From Rhipicephalus microplus (Eukaryota; Arthropoda; Arachnida; Ixodida; Ixodidae), in assembly GCF_043290135.1 (NCBI RefSeq), contig NC_134710.1, forward strand, positions 316,694,116 through 316,758,115: 64,000 bases of DNA, given 5' to 3'. Position 1 is the stretch's first letter. Every line of letters starts with the position of its first letter. Made by a program: the position numbers and the translations under genes. Below, in pieces: positions 1 through 17,598 of this stretch. A model generated the notes under the pieces. The model had not been told where the DNA came from. It did no database searches and was given only the letters and a program-made list of their open reading frames with translations.

Positions 1-7605
<7,605 letters not shown>

Positions 7606-7850
7606 TCCGAGACCTGGCGTAGGTCTGTGGTAAAATGCTTCATTGCCACGCAGAATGCTCGGGCTCGATTCCTGCTGGGACCCTGAAATTTGTTATTTCC
7701 ATTCGTTGGGTCGACGCTACCGATGTGGGGTATTTCTTGACACGGAGATTAATTCTATGCCTTCGTTGGGCCGAAGCTATCAATGTCGAGTATTTCTTAA
7801 CACTCGCGTGTTAAAATTGCCCATGTTTGTTCTCGTCGTTCTTGGGTAGA
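7606..7850 (+). mobile_element. tRNA-derived SINE-like copy with an internal duplication
   Basis: Around 7625-7680 there is a tRNA-like head with TGGTAAAATGC and a B-box-like GGGCTCGATTCC. After it come two related blocks of about 60 bases that both contain CGTTGGGYCGAMGCTA followed by GTATTTCTT (near 7703-7740 and 7762-7800). A pol III head plus an anonymous body is the layout of a SINE. The internal tandem duplication is directly visible. Ends and target duplications are not resolved. Confidence 0.4.
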
Positions 7851-8630
7851 TACGAAGTGTCAATCACTTGTGGCACATACCAGCGTACTAGTGACACATA
7901 CGTGACCGTGGGTATGGGCCACTGTCTGACGGGAAGTGTTTGACGACGTACGCGACGGGATTGTGGCATTATTCGCGACTTTACCAGCGCGTCGTATTCG
8001 TCAAACCATTTTATTTTAACCTCCCATGCTAACTTTGGCTCACGCCATGTTAAGGGGGTGACCACGAGAGCACCCAAACGTAAGCGTCTAGATAGATGGA
8101 TAGATACGCTCAAATTCGCCGAAATTTGCATTAAGAAAACCGATTGTCGAGTTTTACACTCTTGCGCCCACTTGCGCGTTAAGACGCGATTGGATCCGGT
8201 GCGCGAATTCCACCGTAATCGAATGCCAGGAATGGCATATGGCACGAGGTTCTCGAGCTCGTCCGCGCTGCAAGTATTTAAGCGCGGCAAGGCAACAGCA
8301 CTTACTGGCATCCGTAAAATTGTGAACACTTTATACGAATCAGTAGACGGTTTCGTATAGCGCCCTCTGAGCTCATGGCAAAAAAACCTACATATGCTTG
8401 GTGGAGTCTTCTAAGAGAGCGAACACACGAAGTTTCATTCTCTCGTACCGCGCCGCGTGATCCGCGTACCATGTGACGATGTCAGACAGCTTTCAGTTTT
8501 GTGTACTTTAGTTTCTCGGTCCGCATCCATCGGTCGACAAGCCCACTCCAAAGTCCGCTTTTATAGTGTTTTTTCAACGTGTTGGTCAGCCGTGCATGCT
8601 AGGCCGATCGATGTGTTGGCATGTGTTTGA
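7851..8630. other. Left flank of the LTR array, no gene recognised
   Basis: Unique-looking sequence. It contains a GATAGATGGATAGATA simple repeat near 8090-8106, and short frames on both strands without recognisable domains. It ends in GTCT, the target duplication of the retroelement array. Confidence 0.4.
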
Positions 8631-8634
8631 GTCT
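8631..8634. repeat. Target site duplication GTCT, left side of array
   Basis: GTCT immediately precedes the left terminal TGTTG of the first LTR. The same four bases follow the last LTR at 21740-21743. Ty3/gypsy-type integrases make 4-6 bp duplications. The match of the outermost flanks indicates that the whole 13-kb array traces to one insertion site. Confidence 0.85.
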
Positions 8635-8672
8635 TGTTGCGAACGACGGACCGATCCCGCCGAAGCCACCAC
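8635..8672 (-). repeat. PBS-like cassette A at the LTR end
   Basis: In element orientation this 38-bp block starts GTGGTGGCTTCGGCGGGATC and ends TTCGCAACA. The reverse complement of its first half reads as a tRNA 3' end finishing in CCA. The next cassette (B), present at the two internal junctions of the array, is missing here because integration occurred exactly at the A/B boundary. Confidence 0.7.
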
Positions 8673-9314
8673 TGTTGCGAAAGACGGCGACGCCAACACG
8701 GTCCTGTAGGGCGCCACTGCTTTCAACTCCGCCGGGAAGGTCACCAGCCGTTTGGTAGCGTATGTTTCTCAGCCCGCGACTGCTTCTGCGCAGAGCTGAT
8801 AAGACGAGCGGACGAGACGACGGTGCGTTAAACAAGGTTTATGTACTGCATATATACAGAGGCGTTACAATTTCGGCACTGGGGCCGACAGAGACTCGAA
8901 GAGCCGAGCTCTCCTCTCTAACACATAGGTCAGCCTTTCGCCTAAGACCGCTGACTCACACACATGTCGGCTCTCCCACATGGGGACTCCTCTCTCGTAG
9001 GACTGCCGATCGCGACACGCCGCAGGGCTTCTTTTATTTACACCGGGTCCAACCAAAATGTCCAATCAGAAGCGCCGCTGGTCGTCAGGACAGATTCCTC
9101 CAATGGGGGTCGCCGCGCCATGCGTCAGACCACCAGACACGAGGAAGCCGGCTCGCTGTCACGTGCGCAGATGACTCAATGCACGTGGGCCAGGGAGGCG
9201 CCGCGCGTGTTCACTCCATCGAGTTGATCGCGCCAGGCGGACTGCGGGCTGGCCTTGACCCAGATTGCCTTTTTCAGAGGCACGGACGTTTGACGAGGAC
9301 TCGCTGGCATAACA
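8635..9314 (-). repeat. LTR 1, the 3' terminal LTR of the array
   Basis: In element orientation it begins TGTTATGCCAGCGAGTCC and ends TTCGCAACA, giving TGTT...AACA termini. Its 3' edge abuts the target duplication, so its end is the true integrated end. It contains only one PBS-like cassette (8635-8672). The U3 part has CCAAT-type boxes and the TAAATAAAAG element. It is the same as LTRs 2 and 3 wherever I compared them. Confidence 0.93.
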
Positions 9315-9332
9315 GCACCCCCGCCGCCAGAC
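9315..9332 (-). promoter_or_regulatory. Candidate polypurine tract before the 3' LTR
   Basis: In element orientation the 18 bases just upstream of the LTR read GTCTGGCGGCGGGGGTGC. This is the G-rich position where plus-strand DNA synthesis of an LTR element starts. The same sequence precedes the other array LTRs and the 3' LTR of the plus-strand copy at 57684-57701. The tract is G-rich rather than purely purine, so the call is positional. Confidence 0.5.
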
Positions 9333-10008
9333 AATGCACCGGAAAGACGAGCTGCTTCCACGGGGCTCGGATGTCAGGTGCGCTCGTTCGCCAGGTCCCT
9401 CCAGGTTCGCCTCCAGGGCCATGGGGAGAATACAGCTCCAGACCGTTCCGGGAACACATCCCATTTTTGACGACGGATCCCAGCTCCACTGGCTTGTCGC
9501 CACAACTTGTCGACCAGCTTCACTCGTCTCTTCTGACCATCTTCGGTTTCAGCACTTGTCGATGGTTCTGCAACTTGCCAAGAACGGATCGACAACAGAC
9601 AACACACGACACACGCAAGTGCCCTCGGTCACCCGACAGAACACCAGACAAAGTATAGTACAACATATACCTATCTACGTGTCTATCGGAATTTTGTTCC
9701 CTCTACATCAAGAGGCACATGTGGGACAAAAGACCCCTAAAATGACAACTCAATTTTTTTCCCACGTACAACAACGTAACGGATTAGAATACCACAAAGT
9801 TGGCCCCTTGAGATCACTCTAAACGAGAGCGCTCAGCCCAGGTCGTGATGAGGTCAAAATTTTGCCCCGAATCGCCAGCGAGAAACCGAAAGGTTGAGAA
9901 AGTACTAGCTAGAACGCACTGCTCAATGCACCTGCATTAGCGTTTAGCTTTCCCTTTTTTTTTATATAGCGAACGTCAAAGTTGCGCTGTGGATCAACAT
10001 GCTCCACC
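9315..10008 (-). other. 3' untranslated body of array unit 1
   Basis: About 690 bases between the end of the coding frame remnant and the polypurine tract. It corresponds to 57007-57701 of the plus-strand copy. Several frames are open across it on both strands, but they show no domain and are not maintained against the plus-strand copy, so I treat it as non-coding. Units 2 and 3 repeat it at 13457-14150 and 17599-18292. Confidence 0.6.
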
Positions 10009-10275
10009 TCAGTAACCGGCCACTTTTAGGCGGCGATACCTATGCGGCACCAAGAGCGGCTCACACTTGCGACGTTGCACAAGGGAACAACGATACGGCT
10101 TGCTACGGATTGACTCCTCACCGCTTAGCTCGATATCGTGTTCGATCACACTCGTGTTTCCGGGGCGGTCCGAAAACACGTCTCCAAACTCGGAACCAAT
10201 CTTTCTCAGGTCCTCTTTCTCAGGTCCTCCTTCACTTAAGCTAGGCTCTAGGTTTATCTGCTCCCGGATTACTTT
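10009..10275 (-). pseudogene. Stop-separated tail of the gag-pol frame, start of reverse transcriptase
   Basis: After the TAG at 10278-10276 the same frame stays open for 88 more codons to a TGA at 10011-10009. In the plus-strand element the codon at this place is TCG, and the two tails have the same length without indels. The segment contains DVFSD and HDIELSGEESIRSKPYR, typical of the stretch just before the RT fingers. The RT itself is absent. Read-through of the TAG would give about 804 residues. The same stop is present in units 2 and 3 (tails at 14151-14417 and 18293-18559). Confidence 0.7.
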
Positions 10276-12423
10276 CTATCTCCCTTCGATCACCTCACTA
10301 GAACTCAAATTTTCTGCTTCCTCTTCCTCTGAAGCCTTCAACAGCTGATTTACGACCGCTTGATGTTGAACATTGGGTTTCATCAAATTGTAAATTTTGT
10401 TCTGCCGCCTTCCTACTTGCACCTCATAATTTGTATCGCAAGGCTTCGATAATACTTTGGCGGGCCCTTCCCAATCAACCTCAAGCTTGTTCCTTTTGAA
10501 CGGCTGCAGCAGCATTACCTGACTCCCTACTTCAAAAGCGCGCTTCTTCCCCGATTTCTCGTAGTGCTCCTTCGACAGCACTTTTGCCGCGTTTTTCTGG
10601 CTTTCCACTGGCGCTTCAATCGAGAGATCCTCACTCTGCTCTCGAATGAGCGTCTCTCGATCAACTCGCGGCAGCTCGCTCCAACTTTCCGCTACAGGCG
10701 AGAGCGTTGCAGCCCTCTCGCTCTGACTCAATGGCGCCATGTCGTCTCCCCTTTCTCCGGAAACCGCGCCGGTCGTGTCGGCGACGGGCCGCTCGCGTGA
10801 CTGCTCACATGACTCATGCGGAAACTTTCCTTTCTGGGGTTCCGTCGACCCGCCGACAAGGTCACTTGAGAGTTCACCGCATGGAACCAGGTCCAGCCTC
10901 CGCGAAAGCTTTCGCGCTTGCGATCGCGTGAGGGCCATGCACGCAAAGTTGGGGAAGAACGATTTGCCCTGCTCTTTGAGGAGCTGCTCCGAGTTGTTGG
11001 AGAAAAGATAAGAAAAACGATCATTTAGCGCGGCAGACACAGCCGCTTCGGTGCGAAGCTCACCGAACGGGCCTTTAATGACAACCTTGGCGATTGGTAA
11101 GCGAACACTCTGCTCCTCGGCGACCTGCCTGATCCACGCGCATTCTCCTGTGAAGTCATCCGGAGACACCAATGAAGGATGGACAACGTCCATGGTTGCC
11201 GCTGAGTCTCTAAGTGCTCGGCACGTTTTCTCATTCACCCTAATTTCTTGGAGATACGGCTCCAACAACCGAATGTTTTTTTCTGATTCTCGGATTGTTG
11301 CGAAAGCAAACTTTTCCTGACAGTTTCTCGCGATGTGCCCTTCCTTTTTGCAGTTGTAGCAGATTAGCGGCTTCCGTGATTCAAACGCCCGTGTGGTATC
11401 AGTGCGTTGTTTAGAAACCTCACTCGATTTTTCCGCTTCTGTTTTCCCTTCCTCTACAGTGTCCTTCGTAAGAGACGGGTCCTTTTTGAAATTACGGTGC
11501 GGAGCGGGTTTCCGTTGATCAGGTTTCTTTGAAAAGCCCTCTTTTCTTTCATCCTTTTCAACGCGCACTGCCCTGCTATGCAACTTTCGGCGAGTATAAT
11601 ACTCCTCAGCTAACTCTGCTGCCTTGTTTAGCTGTACTTCACCAAGTCTGTCCTGCAGCCAAAGCCTGACATTATCCTCGATGCAGCGGTAGAATTGCTC
11701 CAATGCAACGCATTCCACCACTTTATCGCGGTCGTCATAAACACCTTCGCCCTTGAGCCATTCAATCAAATCGGCTTTAAGACGAAACGCGAAGTCAACG
11801 TGTGACTCATTCCCCTTTTCAGCATACCGGAACCTTTGCCTGAAAGCCTCGGGTGACAACTTATAACGTCTCAAGAGCACTTCTTTAACCTCGTCATAGC
11901 TCTCAAACGCTTCCCTCGACAAGCAAGTTATCGCGTCGGACACTTCGCCGGGAAGAAGAGCTAGCAGGTTCCGCGCCCAAAGAGGCCGCTCCAAAGCGTT
12001 TCGCTCACAGACGTGTTCAAACTTGACGAGATACTTCGCCATGTCCTCGCCTACTACGAACGGTGGCAGTTGATCCCGAATTCTAAAACCGCTGACGTGA
12101 ATCGTCGGAGAAGCTACGCTAGGCGCCTGCGAACACTGTAGGATTGCCAATTCTATTCGTTTCATCTCGAGACGCTCCTGTCTCTCGGCCTCCTCGCGAC
12201 GTTCGCGCCTTTCAGCTTCTTCACGTTCGCGAGCTTCTACTTCTCGCCTTTCAGCCTCCTCACGGCGTGCTTTAATATCCACCCAGGCCTCATCGACTTC
12301 CTCAGCCGACACTCCCTCATCCTTCATGATCTCAAGGATCGCTTGCTTTCGTTTCGCACGGCCCAAAGTAATGCCGAGTTCCTCACAAATTTCGATGAGT
12401 TCCTTCACTTTAAGGTTCTCCAT
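10276..12423 (-). CDS. Gag-type polyprotein of array unit 1 (715 aa), pol remnants at C-terminus
   Basis: Structural protein of a non-autonomous Ty3/gypsy-type element. Domains in order: SAP-like helix pair at residues 3-33 (LKVKELIEICEELGI); Glu/Arg-rich coiled coil at about 48-90; capsid region from about 115, with a SCAN-like part at 190-290 (SPEAFRQRFR, then LEQF at 241, then AAELAEEYY); a Lys/Glu-rich linker; CCHC zinc knuckle with Cys355, Cys358, His363 and Cys368; a retropepsin-like segment around Asp406 reading LRDSAATMDVVHPS, where the usual Asp-Ser/Thr-Gly is Asp-Ser-Ala; and from about 620 an integrase C-terminal GPY/F-like remnant (VDWEGPAKVL at Trp651). Integrase zinc-binding and DDE core are deleted. 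The ATG is the first in the leader and is shared with the plus-strand copy. Assembly into particles is inferred from the family. Confidence 0.9.
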   Translation of the reverse strand: MENLKVKELIEICEELGITLGRAKRKQAILEIMKDEGVSAEEVDEAWVDIKARREEAERREVEAREREEAERRERREEAERQERLEMKRIELAILQCSQAPSVASPTIHVSGFRIRDQLPPFVVGEDMAKYLVKFEHVCERNALERPLWARNLLALLPGEVSDAITCLSREAFESYDEVKEVLLRRYKLSPEAFRQRFRYAEKGNESHVDFAFRLKADLIEWLKGEGVYDDRDKVVECVALEQFYRCIEDNVRLWLQDRLGEVQLNKAAELAEEYYTRRKLHSRAVRVEKDERKEGFSKKPDQRKPAPHRNFKKDPSLTKDTVEEGKTEAEKSSEVSKQRTDTTRAFESRKPLICYNCKKEGHIARNCQEKFAFATIRESEKNIRLLEPYLQEIRVNEKTCRALRDSAATMDVVHPSLVSPDDFTGECAWIRQVAEEQSVRLPIAKVVIKGPFGELRTEAAVSAALNDRFSYLFSNNSEQLLKEQGKSFFPNFACMALTRSQARKLSRRLDLVPCGELSSDLVGGSTEPQKGKFPHESCEQSRERPVADTTGAVSGERGDDMAPLSQSERAATLSPVAESWSELPRVDRETLIREQSEDLSIEAPVESQKNAAKVLSKEHYEKSGKKRAFEVGSQVMLLQPFKRNKLEVDWEGPAKVLSKPCDTNYEVQVGRRQNKIYNLMKPNVQHQAVVNQLLKASEEEEAENLSSSEVIEGR

Positions 12424-12707
12424 CGTTCACACTAGCCTCTTGCTGTTTGCCCCTGTTAACAATTTACTTGCCGTACCCACTATAAGTCAACTAGCAAGAC
12501 GCGCAAGCAATTTTTCACTCTCCCGTGTTTACCCCCTCCGCATCTCCGCATTAACTTTGGTTTCAAAGCACTTCGACTTTGCTTGAAACGATCAAAGCTC
12601 ACTCTAATGCTTCACACAGCCCTTCTCTAAACTACTACAACCTGAGCTAGAGCAGTCTGGTGAACTGAGGGGAAAACATCAGGCACTCACCGCATCGATG
12701 TCGCTGA

Positions 12708-12736
12708 CGCCGGCCGATCCCGCAGCTGCCAACCAC
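12708..12736 (-). promoter_or_regulatory. Cassette C, second PBS-like site in the leader
   Basis: In element orientation it reads GTGGTTGGCAGCTGCGGGAT and follows the end of cassette B. The reverse complement resembles a tRNA 3' end finishing CCAACCA. In the array it lies inside the leader. In the plus-strand element the same sequence directly follows the LTR and is the apparent PBS. Confidence 0.6.
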
Positions 12737-12776
12737 TGTTGCGAAGGCACCTCCGAATCCCACCGCTGACCTCCAC
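12737..12776 (-). promoter_or_regulatory. Cassette B, apparent tRNA-Leu-type primer binding site
   Basis: In element orientation it starts GTGGAGGTCAGCGGTGGGAT directly after the LTR end CAACA and finishes CTTCGCAACA. Its complement (GAATCCCACCGCTGAC followed by CT and CCA) closely matches the 3' end of a tRNA-Leu, apart from two bases before CCA. Minus-strand synthesis would start here. The outer LTR 1 ends exactly at this boundary, which supports use of B as the priming site for this insertion. It repeats at 16879-16918 and 21021-21060. Confidence 0.65.
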
Positions 12777-13456
12777 TGTTGCGAACGACGGACCGATCCC
12801 GCCGAAGCCACCACTGTTGCGAAAGACGGCGACGCCAACACGGTCCTGTAGGGCGCCACTGCTTTCAACTCCGCCGGGAAGGTCACCAGCCGTTTGGTAG
12901 CGTATGTTTCTCAGCCCGCGACTGCTTCTGCGCAGAGCTGATAAGACGAGCGGACGAGACGACGGTGCGTTAAACAAGGTTTATGTACTGCATATATACA
13001 GAGGCGTTACAATTTCGGCACTGGGGCCGACAGAGACTCGAAGAGCCGAGCTCTCCTCTCTAACACATAGGTCAGCCTTTCGCCTAAGACCGCTGACTCA
13101 CACACATGTCGGCTCTCCCACATGGGGACTCCTCTCTCGTAGGACTGCCGATCGCGACACGCCGCAGGGCTTCTTTTATTTACACCGGGTCCAACCAAAA
13201 TGTCCAATCAGAAGCGCCGCTGGTCGTCAGGACAGATTCCTCCAATGGGGGTCGCCGCGCCATGCGTCAGACCACCAGACACGAGGAAGCCGGCTCGCTG
13301 TCACGTGCGCAGATGACTCAATGCACGTGGGCCAGGGAGGCGCCGCGCGTGTTCACTCCATCGAGTTGATCGCGCCAGGCGGACTGCGGGCTGGCCTTGA
13401 CCCAGATTGCCTTTTTCAGAGGCACGGACGTTTGACGAGGACTCGCTGGCATAACA
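12777..13456 (-). repeat. LTR 2, internal LTR of the array
   Basis: 680 bp, 4142 bp from LTR 1. It serves as 3' LTR of unit 2 and 5' LTR of unit 1. It carries the LTR 1-type base C at 13119, which breaks the small hairpin that is intact in LTR 4. Its 3' cassette A lies at 12777-12814. Confidence 0.93.
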
Positions 13457-14417
13457 GCACCCCCGCCGCCAGACAATGCACCGGAAAGACGAGCTGCTTC
13501 CACGGGGCTCGGATGTCAGGTGCGCTCGTTCGCCAGGTCCCTCCAGGTTCGCCTCCAGGGCCATGGGGAGAATACAGCTCCAGACCGTTCCGGGAACACA
13601 TCCCATTTTTGACGACGGATCCCAGCTCCACTGGCTTGTCGCCACAACTTGTCGACCAGCTTCACTCGTCTCTTCTGACCATCTTCGGTTTCAGCACTTG
13701 TCGATGGTTCTGCAACTTGCCAAGAACGGATCGACAACAGACAACACACGACACACGCAAGTGCCCTCGGTCACCCGACAGAACACCAGACAAAGTATAG
13801 TACAACATATACCTATCTACGTGTCTATCGGAATTTTGTTCCCTCTACATCAAGAGGCACATGTGGGACAAAAGACCCCTAAAATGACAACTCAATTTTT
13901 TTCCCACGTACAACAACGTAACGGATTAGAATACCACAAAGTTGGCCCCTTGAGATCACTCTAAACGAGAGCGCTCAGCCCAGGTCGTGATGAGGTCAAA
14001 ATTTTGCCCCGAATCGCCAGCGAGAAACCGAAAGGTTGAGAAAGTACTAGCTAGAACGCACTGCTCAATGCACCTGCATTAGCGTTTAGCTTTCCCTTTT
14101 TTTTTATATAGCGAACGTCAAAGTTGCGCTGTGGATCAACATGCTCCACCTCAGTAACCGGCCACTTTTAGGCGGCGATACCTATGCGGCACCAAGAGCG
14201 GCTCACACTTGCGACGTTGCACAAGGGAACAACGATACGGCTTGCTACGGATTGACTCCTCACCGCTTAGCTCGATATCGTGTTCGATCACACTCGTGTT
14301 TCCGGGGCGGTCCGAAAACACGTCTCCAAACTCGGAACCAATCTTTCTCAGGTCCTCTTTCTCAGGTCCTCCTTCACTTAAGCTAGGCTCTAGGTTTATC
14401 TGCTCCCGGATTACTTT

Positions 14418-16565
14418 CTATCTCCCTTCGATCACCTCACTAGAACTCAAATTTTCTGCTTCCTCTTCCTCTGAAGCCTTCAACAGCTGATTTACGACCG
14501 CTTGATGTTGAACATTGGGTTTCATCAAATTGTAAATTTTGTTCTGCCGCCTTCCTACTTGCACCTCATAATTTGTATCGCAAGGCTTCGATAATACTTT
14601 GGCGGGCCCTTCCCAATCAACCTCAAGCTTGTTCCTTTTGAACGGCTGCAGCAGCATTACCTGACTCCCTACTTCAAAAGCGCGCTTCTTCCCCGATTTC
14701 TCGTAGTGCTCCTTCGACAGCACTTTTGCCGCGTTTTTCTGGCTTTCCACTGGCGCTTCAATCGAGAGATCCTCACTCTGCTCTCGAATGAGCGTCTCTC
14801 GATCAACTCGCGGCAGCTCGCTCCAACTTTCCGCTACAGGCGAGAGCGTTGCAGCCCTCTCGCTCTGACTCAATGGCGCCATGTCGTCTCCCCTTTCTCC
14901 GGAAACCGCGCCGGTCGTGTCGGCGACGGGCCGCTCGCGTGACTGCTCACATGACTCATGCGGAAACTTTCCTTTCTGGGGTTCCGTCGACCCGCCGACA
15001 AGGTCACTTGAGAGTTCACCGCATGGAACCAGGTCCAGCCTCCGCGAAAGCTTTCGCGCTTGCGATCGCGTGAGGGCCATGCACGCAAAGTTGGGGAAGA
15101 ACGATTTGCCCTGCTCTTTGAGGAGCTGCTCCGAGTTGTTGGAGAAAAGATAAGAAAAACGATCATTTAGCGCGGCAGACACAGCCGCTTCGGTGCGAAG
15201 CTCACCGAACGGGCCTTTAATGACAACCTTGGCGATTGGTAAGCGAACACTCTGCTCCTCGGCGACCTGCCTGATCCACGCGCATTCTCCTGTGAAGTCA
15301 TCCGGAGACACCAATGAAGGATGGACAACGTCCATGGTTGCCGCTGAGTCTCTAAGTGCTCGGCACGTTTTCTCATTCACCCTAATTTCTTGGAGATACG
15401 GCTCCAACAACCGAATGTTTTTTTCTGATTCTCGGATTGTTGCGAAAGCAAACTTTTCCTGACAGTTTCTCGCGATGTGCCCTTCCTTTTTGCAGTTGTA
15501 GCAGATTAGCGGCTTCCGTGATTCAAACGCCCGTGTGGTATCAGTGCGTTGTTTAGAAACCTCACTCGATTTTTCCGCTTCTGTTTTCCCTTCCTCTACA
15601 GTGTCCTTCGTAAGAGACGGGTCCTTTTTGAAATTACGGTGCGGAGCGGGTTTCCGTTGATCAGGTTTCTTTGAAAAGCCCTCTTTTCTTTCATCCTTTT
15701 CAACGCGCACTGCCCTGCTATGCAACTTTCGGCGAGTATAATACTCCTCAGCTAACTCTGCTGCCTTGTTTAGCTGTACTTCACCAAGTCTGTCCTGCAG
15801 CCAAAGCCTGACATTATCCTCGATGCAGCGGTAGAATTGCTCCAATGCAACGCATTCCACCACTTTATCGCGGTCGTCATAAACACCTTCGCCCTTGAGC
15901 CATTCAATCAAATCGGCTTTAAGACGAAACGCGAAGTCAACGTGTGACTCATTCCCCTTTTCAGCATACCGGAACCTTTGCCTGAAAGCCTCGGGTGACA
16001 ACTTATAACGTCTCAAGAGCACTTCTTTAACCTCGTCATAGCTCTCAAACGCTTCCCTCGACAAGCAAGTTATCGCGTCGGACACTTCGCCGGGAAGAAG
16101 AGCTAGCAGGTTCCGCGCCCAAAGAGGCCGCTCCAAAGCGTTTCGCTCACAGACGTGTTCAAACTTGACGAGATACTTCGCCATGTCCTCGCCTACTACG
16201 AACGGTGGCAGTTGATCCCGAATTCTAAAACCGCTGACGTGAATCGTCGGAGAAGCTACGCTAGGCGCCTGCGAACACTGTAGGATTGCCAATTCTATTC
16301 GTTTCATCTCGAGACGCTCCTGTCTCTCGGCCTCCTCGCGACGTTCGCGCCTTTCAGCTTCTTCACGTTTGCGAGCTTCTACTTCTCGCCTTTCAGCCTC
16401 CTCACGGCGTGCTTTAATATCCACCCAGGCCTCATCGACTTCCTCAGCCGACACTCCCTCATCCTTCATGATCTCAAGGATCGCTTGCTTTCGTTTCGCA
16501 CGGCCCAAAGTAATGCCGAGTTCCTCACAAATTTCGATGAGTTCCTTCACTTTAAGGTTCTCCAT
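14418..16565 (-). CDS. Gag-type polyprotein of array unit 2 (715 aa)
   Basis: Same frame and domains as the unit 1 protein. The only residue difference I see is Lys instead of Glu in the charged repeat near residue 66 (VEARKREEAE against VEAREREEAE), caused by T at 16370 on the plus strand. Start and TAG stop are the same. The body spans 13457-16918, with its leader and cassettes B and C at 16850-16918. This unit-specific base is the best internal evidence that the units are separate physical copies. Confidence 0.9.
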   Translation of the reverse strand: MENLKVKELIEICEELGITLGRAKRKQAILEIMKDEGVSAEEVDEAWVDIKARREEAERREVEARKREEAERRERREEAERQERLEMKRIELAILQCSQAPSVASPTIHVSGFRIRDQLPPFVVGEDMAKYLVKFEHVCERNALERPLWARNLLALLPGEVSDAITCLSREAFESYDEVKEVLLRRYKLSPEAFRQRFRYAEKGNESHVDFAFRLKADLIEWLKGEGVYDDRDKVVECVALEQFYRCIEDNVRLWLQDRLGEVQLNKAAELAEEYYTRRKLHSRAVRVEKDERKEGFSKKPDQRKPAPHRNFKKDPSLTKDTVEEGKTEAEKSSEVSKQRTDTTRAFESRKPLICYNCKKEGHIARNCQEKFAFATIRESEKNIRLLEPYLQEIRVNEKTCRALRDSAATMDVVHPSLVSPDDFTGECAWIRQVAEEQSVRLPIAKVVIKGPFGELRTEAAVSAALNDRFSYLFSNNSEQLLKEQGKSFFPNFACMALTRSQARKLSRRLDLVPCGELSSDLVGGSTEPQKGKFPHESCEQSRERPVADTTGAVSGERGDDMAPLSQSERAATLSPVAESWSELPRVDRETLIREQSEDLSIEAPVESQKNAAKVLSKEHYEKSGKKRAFEVGSQVMLLQPFKRNKLEVDWEGPAKVLSKPCDTNYEVQVGRRQNKIYNLMKPNVQHQAVVNQLLKASEEEEAENLSSSEVIEGR

Positions 16566-16918
16566 CGTTCACACTAGCCTCTTGCTGTTTGCCCCTGTTA
16601 ACAATTTACTTGCCGTACCCACTATAAGTCAACTAGCAAGACGCGCAAGCAATTTTTCACTCTCCCGTGTTTACCCCCTCCGCATCTCCGCATTAACTTT
16701 GGTTTCAAAGCACTTCGACTTTGCTTGAAACGATCAAAGCTCACTCTAATGCTTCACACAGCCCTTCTCTAAACTACTACAACCTGAGCTAGAGCAGTCT
16801 GGTGAACTGAGGGGAAAACATCAGGCACTCACCGCATCGATGTCGCTGACGCCGGCCGATCCCGCAGCTGCCAACCACTGTTGCGAAGGCACCTCCGAAT
16901 CCCACCGCTGACCTCCAC

Positions 16919-17598
16919 TGTTGCGAACGACGGACCGATCCCGCCGAAGCCACCACTGTTGCGAAAGACGGCGACGCCAACACGGTCCTGTAGGGCGCCA
17001 CTGCTTTCAACTCCGCCGGGAAGGTCACCAGCCGTTTGGTAGCGTATGTTTCTCAGCCCGCGACTGCTTCTGCGCAGAGCTGATAAGACGAGCGGACGAG
17101 ACGACGGTGCGTTAAACAAGGTTTATGTACTGCATATATACAGAGGCGTTACAATTTCGGCACTGGGGCCGACAGAGACTCGAAGAGCCGAGCTCTCCTC
17201 TCTAACACATAGGTCAGCCTTTCGCCTAAGACCGCTGACTCACACACATGTCGGCTCTCCCACATGGGGACTCCTCTCTCGTAGGACTGCCGATCGCGAC
17301 ACGCCGCAGGGCTTCTTTTATTTACACCGGGTCCAACCAAAATGTCCAATCAGAAGCGCCGCTGGTCGTCAGGACAGATTCCTCCAATGGGGGTCGCCGC
17401 GCCATGCGTCAGACCACCAGACACGAGGAAGCCGGCTCGCTGTCACGTGCGCAGATGACTCAATGCACGTGGGCCAGGGAGGCGCCGCGCGTGTTCACTC
17501 CATCGAGTTGATCGCGCCAGGCGGACTGCGGGCTGGCCTTGACCCAGATTGCCTTTTTCAGAGGCACGGACGTTTGACGAGGACTCGCTGGCATAACA
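16919..17598 (-). repeat. LTR 3, internal LTR of the array
   Basis: 680 bp, the same as LTRs 1 and 2 by eye, and shared between units 2 and 3. Its hairpin-breaking C is at 17261. If it acts as promoter for unit 2 and as polyadenylation region for unit 3, transcripts of any unit could be complete. Confidence 0.93.

Noticed and set aside
8762..9658. A 298-codon plus-strand frame repeated in each array unit
   Set aside because: It runs antisense across the LTR and 3' untranslated body, is rich in Arg, Pro and Ser, shows no domain, and is cut short in LTR 4 by a small indel. It is a by-product of the GC-rich LTR.
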